In this document: piece by piece, positions 54,473 to 64,000 of the stretch
Position numbering within the stretch: position 1 is the stretch's first letter
Layout: each line of letters opens with the position of its first letter
Assembly (NCBI RefSeq): GCF_032854445.1
Contig: NC_088297.1
Coordinates: 20,035,127-20,099,126, forward strand
Length of the DNA stretch: 64,000 nucleotides
Source of the DNA: Liolophura sinensis
Taxonomy: Eukaryota > Mollusca > Polyplacophora > Chitonida > Chitonidae
Direction: 5' to 3'
Program-made: the position numbers and the translations under genes
The notes under the pieces: model-generated
What the model saw: only the letters and a program-made list of their open reading frames with translations
The model's database searches: none
Told to the model about the DNA's origin: nothing

Positions 54473-54545
54473 CCTCGTCGTCAAATGACTGAAAAATTGT
54501 TGAGTACGACGTTAAACCCCAAGCACTAACTCACTCAATGATCCC
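54473..54545 (+). mobile_element. SINE-2 3' end inside or beside the gypsy remnant
   Basis: CGTCGTCAAATGACTGAAAA, ATTGTTGAGTACGACGTTAA, ACCCCAAGCACTAACTCACT. It lies 36 bases after the integrase frame ends. Confidence 0.88.
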
Positions 54546-55329
54546 CAACAGAATCTTTATATCAGTATATTTATGGAGGTTAATAAGTTTAAACGTTAGT
54601 GCAAAAAGTGGTTGCTACTCTAACGTTTTGAAGCACTGGGATTTTGTGTGTAACATTTTTACTCTTTATTTACATACTGTATGTAAACAATGTATATTTT
54701 TATGTATTAATTAAATATACTACTGTTTATATCACTGGGTCCAAATATGGACCTGTTGGATTTGATGTGAATAAAGAAAACAAAACAAAACAAATTTGAT
54801 ATTCGTGTTAGAGCTGTGCAGGTCATAAAATCCAAATAGGATCTTCTAGTTTCAGACTGAACTATCTTTTTTAGTGTAAAACACTGTAAGGTGTGGAAAA
54901 TCACTGTACCACAAACTCTCAGGCCAGATTCATGTATGATTCATGTAGGTTTCATGTAAGATTCCAGTATAGTTGCCGCATGTCACATAGCATAGCTGAA
55001 CAATCATCGACTCTAACCTATGATAACACATTTTAAATAGAACCAGGCCTACATCTTTGCTCAGCCTAAAGATTGTTTCCGATAAAATATAACAAAAACA
55101 TAAAAACTTGATTTCTCGGAGAGATCTACTTAATAACCACAACGACCTCGTTAGGCGGTTAATGCACGTGTTAAGTATTATAAGCCCATTGCGAATATCG
55201 GGGATGGGGTGACAATAACAAATTCGTTTCCCACAGCCGGGATTGAGCCAATTCTTCGTGTACTTCGTTGTTAAAAGAAGAACAACTTTCTGATTGAGCT
55301 ACATCCGGCTCAAACGCATGAGTACATAA

Positions 55330-55485
55330 TCATCCGAATTACCCAATGCGATCGCTGTGTGTTCAAGTCCAGCTCATGCTGGCTTCCTCTCAGGCCGTAT
55401 GTGAGAAGGTCTGCAGCAACCTGCGGATGGTTGTGGTTTTCCCCAGGGCTCTGCCCGTTTTCTTCCCACCTTAACACCTTCCAAC
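55330..55485 (+). mobile_element. SINE-1, body without tail
   Basis: CCAATGCGATCGCTGTGTGT, TTCAAGTCCAGCTCATGCTG, CCGTATGTGAGAAGGTCTGC and GCTCTGCCCGTTTTCTTCCC; ends before the usual tail. Confidence 0.88.
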
Positions 55486-55591
55486 TTAATACATAATCTG
55501 TCGAGCAAAACAGCAAAACGGGTGTCTGTTCTCTGCGGTCAAGTGTTTGCTTCACAGATCGAGGCTACGGATCAATACTTCCATATCTCGA

Positions 55592-55740
55592 TTTATTTAT
55601 TTAGTTATTTAGTTATTTCAATGGTGTTTTACGTCGAACTCAAAAATATTAGGCAGACCACAGGGAAAACAGACGACCATCCGCAAATTGCTGGTAGACC
55701 TTTCCACGTACGGCCAGATGGAACTTGATCTGACAGAGAG
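55592..55740 (-). mobile_element. SINE-1, partial, diverged (reverse)
   Basis: ATTT/AGTT repeats, TTCAATGGTGTTTTACGTCG, CATCCGCAAATTGCTGGTAG and CCTTTCCACGTACGGCC, with an internal deletion. Confidence 0.82.
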
Positions 55741-55978
55741 ATTTGTGAGAGCATTGATGGCATTGGGAGAGGCTCCTGGGTCATTTGATAGTTTGAAACA
55801 TTCGTACAGCTAATTTCAAGCACCAAGGAAAAAGCTGTCCATTTGATCCGACCGAGACACGGATGTGTAGGTTTTCAAATTTGTCAAAATGCCACCAACA
55901 TTTTGTGCTGTAATGACGGAAGTTTACGACTAAAACTTTCTAAGAATCAGACTTTTCAATCTATATAATTATTTGCAT

Positions 55979-56249
55979 CTATTTATTTATTTATTTGATT
56001 GGTGTTTTACGCCGTACTCAAGAATATTTCACTTATAGGACGGCGGCCAGCATTATAGTGGAAGGTAACCGGGCAGAGCCCGAGGGAAATCCATTGCCAT
56101 CCAAGGGTTGCTGACGTAACCTTCCCACGTATGGCCGGCGAGGAAGCGAGCATGAGCTGGATTTCAATTCACAGGGACCGCATTGGTGAGAGGCTCCTGG
56201 GTCATTGCGCCGTGCTGGTACGCTAGTCCCATCGGCCACGAAGGCCTCT
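55979..56249 (-). mobile_element. SINE-1, near full length (reverse)
   Basis: ATTT-repeat tail, GATTGGTGTTTTACGCCGTA, the body, and a diverged tRNA-like head ending GGCCACGAAGGCCTC. No clear target duplication. Confidence 0.9.
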
Positions 56250-56259
56250 ATGTACATCT

Positions 56260-57027
56260 AGGATACTTGTTAACTTTCAGGATCAGAGAATTGTCAACAT
56301 GATACCACATAATATCTGAAAGGGAAAGAAAACATTCCTGCGAACAAAACGTCAAACTGCGACAGACTGAATAAATCTATATAAATACGTTAACACATAA
56401 AGCCGCTAATCCGATAAGAAATTAAAACGTAAGCATAGTTTTTATAGAGGACACCAACAATTCACCGCAGGTTGCTTGAAGAAATCTAGAGTAAGTTTTC
56501 TTAATAGTGGAAGTAAATCTTTTTAAAGCCATGTGTTCAAAGCATTGTAGCCTTTTAAACCGATATGTATCCAGTGTTACAGGATTGGTAAATTTAATAT
56601 AAACTTGATTAAATGCAAGATGAATGGAAAGGTTTCAATCTTTTTTTCCCAGTCTTCCATGACACTCCTGAAAAACACTTCAACGTGAACTACAAAAGTT
56701 TGAAAAGTCTGAAACTGAAAACTTCCACAGCAAATTCAGAGTGAGTATTTTTTTTTATAAATGTACGCAATTCGTATTTTGTATTTTGCCATAAATAAAC
56801 CGCACAGTACTGTACAGCTTATAATCGAATTATCTCCCTTGGTATAACTCTCCCATGTACAAATTGGATGGGAGTTGTGAGCTGTGATATTTGTGGAGGA
56901 CCTAACCTGAAGACAATGGAAACCAGCTGAAAGAATTCAATTTATGGGGTGAATTCAACAAATTTGTCACACTTCGTTAAGTGAAGGACAAAATAAAAAA
57001 AAATGTATGCCTTGGAATTATCTTTTA
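56260..57027. other. Non-coding, no repeat recognised
   Basis: AT-rich stretch between a SINE-1 and a family A copy. Confidence 0.35.
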
Positions 57028-57245
57028 TTTTGAGTAATTCTAGGCACGTGACCTCCATTCTATTGCACTTAACATCACTGCTTATTGTTTTATCTAATTC
57101 TGCACACAAACCAAGAGGCCTCTAATATGTTCACGTAATCAAGCTTTCAAGTGAACAGATAGAATAAAACAACAACTGAGCTAAATTCGCCGGTTATGTC
57201 AGACCATTTCCCAATCATCACGCTGTCGTCGCTCCCCTGGATTTA
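57028..57245 (+). mobile_element. Dispersed family A, copy 6
   Basis: GAGTAATTCTAGGCACGTGAC, TTAACATCACTGCTTATTG, CTAATTCTGCA and, at the end, CCATTTCCCAATCATCACGC and GTCGTCGCTCCCCTGG correspond to the start and the 81-bp part of family A. The middle is diverged. Confidence 0.65.
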
Positions 57246-57894
57246 TTAACAACGAAAATACTTTGGTGTTATTAGACCCCGTTTAAAAGAACACCACTGA
57301 AGTGATGTTTTATTTCTTTAACTATTTTTTGGCTTTTTTTCCTCGATATCCTCGATTTTATATTGTTACAGGAGTAGACTGTCGACATTGCTTGCAAAAA
57401 CTCTCAATCCCGACCATTCCCCTATTAATTCATGATTTTGAACTATTTTACTCATACAGATTCAACCGTCTCTCTATCAAAAATGTATTTATTCATGTTT
57501 GCAACAGGACACTTCTTGGTAAATCACAACTTTCGAGTGTTATGTTGAAAGTTTTACTTCGACTGATAAGACGTCGGTTCCGATTCTGGATTTTAAGGGC
57601 ATTGTGTTACATATTTGTGTGTCTGGAAAATGCAATGTTCAAAAGTTATTTAATTTTACAACGTATCACATTCAGAAATTTTTGGCATTGTATAAATGAG
57701 AGCAATATTTGGTCATAGAAGATTTAAACACACAATAACTTCTGATGTGAAATGACACAGAATTAAAAGCCAAGTCTCACTGAACTTATCCTCAAAAATT
57801 GCAGACACCAAAATGCCCGCGAAAAGATACTGCCAATATACTAAGCACGAGTATGTTGGTGGGTTCTCAGAAATGTGACGTCTGTAATAAATAT

Positions 57895-57985
57895 GAATGT
57901 ATGCGTCGAAACAGGCATTCGTATACCAGCCGTCAACCGGGATGGACGTTCCAGACCAATAATCGCAATGCCAATACCCAAAATT
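57895..57985 (-). mobile_element. Dispersed family B, copy 12 (reverse, fragment)
   Basis: GCGTCGAAACAGGCATTCGT, ATACCAGCCGTCAACCGGGA and CAGACCAATAATCGCAATGC are the reversed 3' end of the family. Confidence 0.75.
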
Positions 57986-57989
57986 GAAT

Positions 57990-59190
57990 CACCAAAGTGT
58001 AAACCATATACATGCCATATTATTTATAAAGATAAAAAGATGTAAACGGCTTAGTTCCATTTAGACAGTATTGCAGTCATGTCGTGGACCGGTTTAAATC
58101 GAGAGACAGTAAATCGCTTTCAATGTGACAACGAAGCCATCTAAAATTATTAAAATGAAGAAATAAAAAAATATATAAATAAAAATTTTCGAAAACCAGA
58201 TGGAATATTTTTTTAACATTTAACAACTTAACAACTAAATGCCACATTGGCAGCATGCCAGTCACACAGCGGCGAGAGCATGCCCGAACCAGGGAACATC
58301 AAACATCAGAACGAAAGGCAATAAAACAAAATCAGTTGAAATAAACATTCAGTCGAAATTCGAAAATTCAGCTGAAGGTCCTGGCAATGTGGGCAAGGGT
58401 GGCTCAGGATACCATACCCAGGGCCCTCTCGCGTTGTTCTGGAGTCAGTCGATGCATTACTTTGGTTGTTTTTAGTCAGTGTACAAGTTCAGCAAACTGT
58501 GTGTAACGTTTGTATACACTTACTACATGTGAAGTTGCGGCTATTCATGGGTCACGTGATATTTCAACTTTCTTCGTTGTCTCAAAACAAATTCGTGTGG
58601 TCGTCTATGACGCTTGTCGCACATGGGAATATGCTTCGTACAAATGTTTTCCTACAATAACTTGGTATTAATATGCTGAAAGGGCTGACTAAATTTAACT
58701 CACAGAGTCGTAAAGTTTTTTTTGGCTCTCAGTTTATATTGATTAACTATAAAACATTTTGTTGACCGGGACCACACACGAAGCTCTCAGTTAGCCGGCT
58801 TTTGCACCTACTAGTATCTTGCTAATAGGGTTGAGGTCGTACATATATCTTCTTCACCCTTGAGACCCTACGGGGGCAATGCTACTTGAATTTAAAACAC
58901 ATAATTGAAGAAGGCGTCAAGACACCTTGCAGGAATTTCAAATGCTTTCAATTCTTGTCACTCTTATGGCCCCAAGCAGTAATACAATAATATCCTTACA
59001 GTTAAAAACACTATTCTGACACCCTGTCCTGATTTTGGGATTGGTGGGTCCCTCGCTGTCATGTTTGGGAGGGCCTTGGTGACCGTAAGCTGTTCATGAC
59101 AATCTTAAGTTTTACTATGAGTATAATTCTCATGTAAGTAAATATGGACACAGAGTCCAGGATCTCTGGCGCTCTGTCTTATTATGAGCA
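57990..59190. other. Non-coding, no repeat recognised
   Basis: Short frames near 58239-58660 only, with no recognisable product. Confidence 0.35.
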
Positions 59191-59194
59191 TGCA

Positions 59195-59362
59195 TGTGCG
59201 TCACACGTGGGAAAGTTCCTCAATGCCTTGCCAAAGATAGTAGGTTTAAACACAGCATGTACTCCGATTTTCTCTATCCATAATATAATTAAAACTGACT
59301 GCCGTCGTGTCAGCAAAAAATTCTTGATTACGGAGTTAAGTACCAATTAAACAAATAAATGA
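59195..59362 (+). mobile_element. Old SINE-1-like copy
   Basis: GTCACACGTGGGAAAGTTCC, TTGCCAAAGATAGTAGGTTT, CTGCCGTCGTGTCAGCAAAA, CTTGATTACGGAGTTAAGTA and CCAATTAAACAAATAAAT keep the SINE-1 outline. Confidence 0.6.
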
Positions 59363-59369
59363 ATCCATA

Positions 59370-61514
59370 AATTAAAAAGCACTTTTAAGTCAATCAAGTT
59401 CTGAACAACAACTTCATCAAAACAAGATATAACAACAAATGAATGTGAGAACTTCACCCCCAGGACAAAAAGAAAAAAAGTAACAGAGCTGAAGGGATCT
59501 TTCTTCTCTGCGTGAGCGATGTGTTAGTCAAATGACGGGTGATAAATAGAACATACAGAGGTAACGGCTTTTCTCTGGCAATCCATGACCTTTCCAGTTG
59601 CTCCTGGCGATATGGAAGCGTGTGGTTAGCTTCAGTCGTCATTCCATCTTGGTAAAGATGGCATGCTATCAATGGCCAATTACTTGTACGACCTGAGAAC
59701 CTTCAGGGCTTTGTTCAGATAGATAAGGTTTCCGCTTCAATCATGTTCTTGCGGCCCCGTTGGGTCTCTTGCTTCCAAGGACACGTGATCGCGTTTGTGA
59801 TTACCCATGTTGATTGCTTGACGTATTCGCAGGACCCTTTTTATTTCACGGCTCATGCATTCATAGTTGCGTTTATCTGTACGGTTCTGTTATTGCCCCC
59901 TCAGTCCATCACAGCAATGAATCCTTGCACCGTATGTTAAAAGTACATGGGACGTGATTCGTTCGCTGTGCGTTAAACCGTGCGGAAGTAATAGTTTAGG
60001 CCAACGTTTAAAAAATAATTTTTTTATTATTACTTGATCTTGGGTAATTGCTTACTCAATAATTCTTTCCTTTATGTAACTGCGACTAGGTTTAAAAATG
60101 GAGGAATTGAGATAAACCACTGTCCTTAGTCAGCTGCCTCAGTAACTTTTTGGCAAAAACCACTTTTAAGCTGCGAAAACTGGATTTGATCACGCCACTG
60201 AAGTGTTCAAGTACCTGACGCAGCTGTTTCAGCCGAGGATGTTTTGTTTTGTGTACCAATCAATATAAAAGACTGCAAACAGAGCAGTGATGACAGTCAT
60301 GGGTGGCAAATCGTCGCACAACGGATAATATACTTACCAAAATATGGCTGAAAAACTGCCGATGTGACGTTCAGCCATTATCACCCAATCAGTCATTTAT
60401 TCCGATAATACCTGGCATCTTGTCTGTTAGTTAATCTGAGTTAAGGCTATAGTCTAACTGTGTATGTAAGCACTTAAATAGTAGCAACTTAGATCCCCCT
60501 CCCCCCGCCCCCCACAAGATGATATTAAAATAATTAGGTTAAAATAAGCTTTGATGTTTAACTGCAATTTATTAGATGTCATTTTGTTGAGTTCAGGGGA
60601 AGCAATGCGAAGAGAACGCTTAATCCACCTGCAAAATTTAGAAACATGCCCCCTGCCTACACAATCTGGAAAAATTTGACTTTTATATGTAACAGAAAGA
60701 TTAGGTGCACGCTGACAAAACAAAAGATAAAAACTGATGATTTGCTGAAAGTTAAGATCAGGAATAAGGTCACAAGTTAATGCTGAATTGACGTTAAGAT
60801 TTGGGATACCTTAGGGGAAACTTGATGCTATCATCTGAGCGTGAAAAGAGACTCCAGACTCAATTTTCCACGTGCACGCTCAACACGTTGTTGACGTCAA
60901 CAAAACGATGTATCAAGGTAGAAAATCGCGTTTGTTCTATCAGCTTTGTAATGCGAATTCATGGAAAAATAAACTTGTCTCCAGGCTGAGAGTAAAACCC
61001 TGTAATTTTCGATGTAACAAGGACCATAAATCAATCCAATTTTAGAGAGCGTTGACCGGATTGCTAGGCAATTCCCCTAGTTTATAGTAGATTTAGAGAA
61101 ACCACCAAACCGCAAAATGTACTCAACCCGAAATGAAAAAAAAGATTCTTTAAGACAGGTAAAAGTTTGCAGCTTTGACAAGATTGCACGATAAGAAAAG
61201 GCACCAAAAGCTTTTGGGGACGTGAATAAGTTTGACACTTTAAATTCCTTCTTGATTTTGATGTTTGTTAAAGCAGTCCAGTTTGTATCGATTTTTTTAT
61301 CTTTCGTTCCTTTTTTCTAATCTCTCTCAGATTCTCAGCTGCAATTTTCGACCACGCTACTGAACTGAACAGGTTTCAACAAAAACACTATTCCATACAA
61401 TTCCAGTCTCCTCTCAGTGCTGGTATAAATGACTGCAATTTTGGAAACACCAAAATTGTGCAGTCCACGAATGTCACTTGTTTCCTAGGTTTCTTTGTAA
61501 TTCTATTTTGTGTA
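59370..61514. other. Quiet stretch
   Basis: One SINE-2 scrap at 60340 and a C-rich tract near 60500; otherwise nothing recognised. Confidence 0.35.
60340..60385 (+). mobile_element. SINE-2 tail fragment
   Basis: AAAATATGGCTGAAAAACTG, CCGATGTGACGTTCAGCCAT resembles the SINE-2 end. Short and diverged. Confidence 0.5.
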
Positions 61515-61660
61515 ATTCTAAACCAGTAACGTCTAATATACTTTTTACCTAATTCTGCTTAAGCCATGGTTCTAGGGAGTGTGTAATTTGTAGTATTTAA
61601 GCATTTACATGAACAATTAGCATAAAACGCTGAGTGAGGTAAAATGTCAAGAGGCTTTTT
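61515..61660 (+). mobile_element. Dispersed family A, copy 7
   Basis: GTAATTCTAAACCAGTAACG, CTAATTCTGCTTAAGCCATG, GTGTGTAATTTGTAGTA, TTAAGCATTTACATGAACAA and GAGTGAGGTAAAATGTCAAG follow the family order. The 81-bp part is missing. Confidence 0.75.
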
Positions 61661-61854
61661 TCTTTGTTTAATTTAATTTAATTACAGTTTAAAACAACGT
61701 TTTTCATTCTTCATGTCTTAGAGAATTTCTAGATTCAAATTTTCTCAGTGTTTGTGGGACGTTGGTGACAGTAAACTGTGAACGACGCTCATGTGATCGC
61801 TTACCCACTCTAATCTTTGATTTAAGCACATGTTTTCCACCAGTATGGCGCACC

Positions 61855-61998
61855 CATATGTACGTCACAAGAGAGGAATAGCCTGTCAAAGTTCGATGGT
61901 TTTCCCCAGCACTCCGGATACCTCCACATACTGCTGACCACAATAAAAAGTGAACATTTCTAGGGTGTCGATAAGCATACAAACAAACGAATAAATTT
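61855..61998 (+). mobile_element. Old SINE-like copy
   Basis: ATGTACGTCACAAGAGAGGA, GTTCGATGGTTTTCCCCAGC, ACTGCTGACCACAATAAAAA and an ACAAACGAATAAAT end resemble the SINE-1 and SINE-3 bodies. Strongly diverged. Confidence 0.5.
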
Positions 61999-61999
61999 A

Positions 62000-63884
62000 A
62001 AAAACAGTCGCCATACATCCGATTAATGCAAACAGCATACACTGAACCCACTGTTTGTTATAAACTACAGTTATCATTTTATTTCATTAGAGTTTGCTCA
62101 GTTTTGTGTGATAAAAGCTACACATCTCCGGAGCATGAGCGTAAGCATTTTGGTCTACGTGACTGTTATCACCAAGAATCTGTCCTTGACCTTAGGCAGG
62201 GACGAAAACATTTCTCATTTATTGAATGCAAATCTTAAAACCTTCAAGAGATAATTTCTGGTCGTATTTTTGGTGGTTAAAGTTATATTTCAGTTCTCTT
62301 CGTGACAAGTACGATGGCGTTCAGAACTTTCCCCGAAGACACATGGTAGCAGATGAAAGAAATGTATCATGGTTTTACATTGCTCTGTTATCAATGGCAT
62401 TGCTAAGTATTCTTTTTATACATGTACTTTTCAGGAAATTATAACAAAAATAATAAATATAAGTTCAGGGTTGGGATACTTAAGTCTGAAAGTAATGCTA
62501 GCATGTATTGCTGAGACTATTGCCCGTCCAGTTTTCAAAATGAAATGAAATCATACATTCTGTAATCAGTTAATATCCATGAACATAGGCTATTGTTGTC
62601 CTTGTTGAGTTTGGTCCCTTGCATGAGTGACCTGGATGATCCCAGGAGTTGCCACATTTGATTTCCCTGAACGATTGCGATTCGTGTTTGCTGTTGGCGT
62701 TGAGTAAGTAGCATGATGGTGCTAACAAAATTTCCAAGCACGCTTGCAACATTCCAAGAGCCATTTCATTGCAGGGTCATTGTGTGTTGTGAACTGCATA
62801 GTTCTTGTATGAGTACTGAAGGTTTTCGTGAAGAGGCTTTGTCAAGGTTACTTTGCAAGATGAATGTACAAAATTAATATTTTTGCCCCAATGGAGTCAC
62901 ATGAAATTACTTCATTTGGAATCTTTACTTGGTTTCACCATGATCTTTTGGTCAATGCAAACTGTTTCTGTTATGACATTTAGTTATTTTCAGATTTGCG
63001 GTTATCAACATCCATTTTACTCTCTCTGCTGTTGTGCTTTACATTATGTTATGAAATGTCGACAATGTTATTCCAAATACACCCTTTGATGTTCTCCTAA
63101 TTATAAATGCCACGAATTTAAATTTCAAACACAATACATTTTAAAGCAATTTAAAATAAAACTGTTTAAGCAAATAAGACAGACACTTCAAAATTGTACC
63201 TGAACAGTTTTCATATACATGTGTTTTGCGTAGACATATCTTCTTCATAAGGCCTTCTTTGAATCATTAACTCTGTTATACAAGACAGGAATATCATGCA
63301 CTTTAAATGAAGATACTTGTCTGAGACGAACTATATACGTTCGATTGCAACGTCAAACATTGTAATCATTATTGTTGACATCGGAATTGTGACAAAGTTC
63401 TGGCTGCCCAGAGATAAATAATTTAGCAACATAGCTCTCTTTCGAAAATGGACGTATATTTGATTATTTCAATACCTTTAATTCAGTACCTCATTAATGG
63501 AATGCTTCAGTTACAATTCTAGACGGAGTATCAGAATGTTGTAACGTGATATTTGCGCTTGTTTTCAAACCAGCGACTTAACCTGAAAATATGTCGTTTT
63601 AAATGAGATACAGGACAAAGGCGGATAAAGCTAATCCCCTTGGCCAACGCACGAATTCAGCGATACCGATGCGCCCACGATAACAAATTCCTACAAAAAG
63701 AGCACAGCGTGTCCAAAATTTAACTTGATGTGAATTGATACGTCCCCGGATAACACTTAAAAACCAAGTTCCCTATCAAAATGCTTCTACGTGACACCAT
63801 TAACAGCGTCAAATAAGTCAACGTCCTTATGATACTCACAGTTTTTACGTTACGAGTTTACTGGCTGATCCTTGACGCCATTGA
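62000..63884. other. Quiet stretch
   Basis: AT-rich. Short frames (68-78 codons) on both strands without conserved features. Confidence 0.35.
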
Positions 63885-64000
63885 AAAGCATTGACTTCTG
63901 CTTTTTTCCATGAATACGTCTTAATTTTATACTTTACATACCTTCTTATTACTTATGTGTTTTGTGTTAAACGTCGTTTTTGGAAATTGGTCTTGCCATT
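63885..64000 (+). mobile_element. Dispersed family B, copy 13, cut by the window end
   Basis: TTGACTTCTGCTTTTTTCCA, TGAATACGTCTTAATTTTAT, CATACCTTCTTATTACTTAT and GGAAATTGGTCTTGCCATT match family B; it continues past the window. Confidence 0.72.

Noticed and set aside
57302-57718. 138-codon frame
   Set aside because: Composition (Phe, Leu, Ile, Arg) is that of translated AT-rich DNA; no motif.

Overview
The window looks like invertebrate nuclear DNA, most likely from a mollusc or another lophotrochozoan. The basis is AT-rich non-coding sequence with almost no long open frames, no operon-like packing, one intronless rhodopsin-family receptor of protostome type, and tRNA-derived SINEs whose tails (GTACGGCGTAAAACACCAATC followed by AAAT repeats, and GTACGACGTTAAACCCCAAGC) I associate with molluscan and related genomes. 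The species cannot be fixed from sequence alone.

Only one intact protein gene is supported: a 414-residue class A G-protein-coupled receptor at 33988-35232 (+), with a good start context and a polyadenylation signal about 100 bases after the stop. The other coding-like material is a broken Ty3/gypsy LTR retrotransposon at 51913-54437. It keeps a 5' LTR, gag pieces with a CCHC knuckle, a retropepsin whose catalytic Asp has become Asn, and the integrase C-terminal end; reverse transcriptase, RNase H and the integrase core are gone.

The rest is a repeat landscape. SINE-1 (about 20 copies, five with near-perfect target-site duplications) and SINE-2 (about 11 copies, one full length with a 12-base duplication) are scattered throughout. 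Several further dispersed families were recognised by comparing the window with itself. Family A has 7 copies, all in the same orientation. Family B has 13 copies in both orientations. Family C is a pair of blocks at 38.6-40.7 kb and 42.5-43.5 kb. Family D is a MITE-like element with terminal inverted repeats. There is also an LTR-like repeat at 1694-2027 and 49488-50145.

Two large tandem arrays stand out. One is a 54-bp minisatellite of about 17 copies at 10418-11343, open in three frames on both strands. The other is an 81-bp array of about 8 copies at 16917-17556 whose unit is an internal piece of dispersed family A. Layout: 0-10 kb scattered repeats; 10.4-11.3 kb array; 12.9-14.2 kb SINE cluster; 16.8-17.6 kb array; 18.6-21.9 kb and 28-33.9 kb mostly quiet; 34-35.3 kb receptor; 36.4-44.3 kb dense nested repeats; 45.9-51 kb repeats; 51.8-54.5 kb retrotransposon remnant; 55.3-56.3 kb SINE cluster; 56.3-64 kb sparse. 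No rRNA, canonical tRNA gene, CRISPR array or prokaryotic feature was seen.
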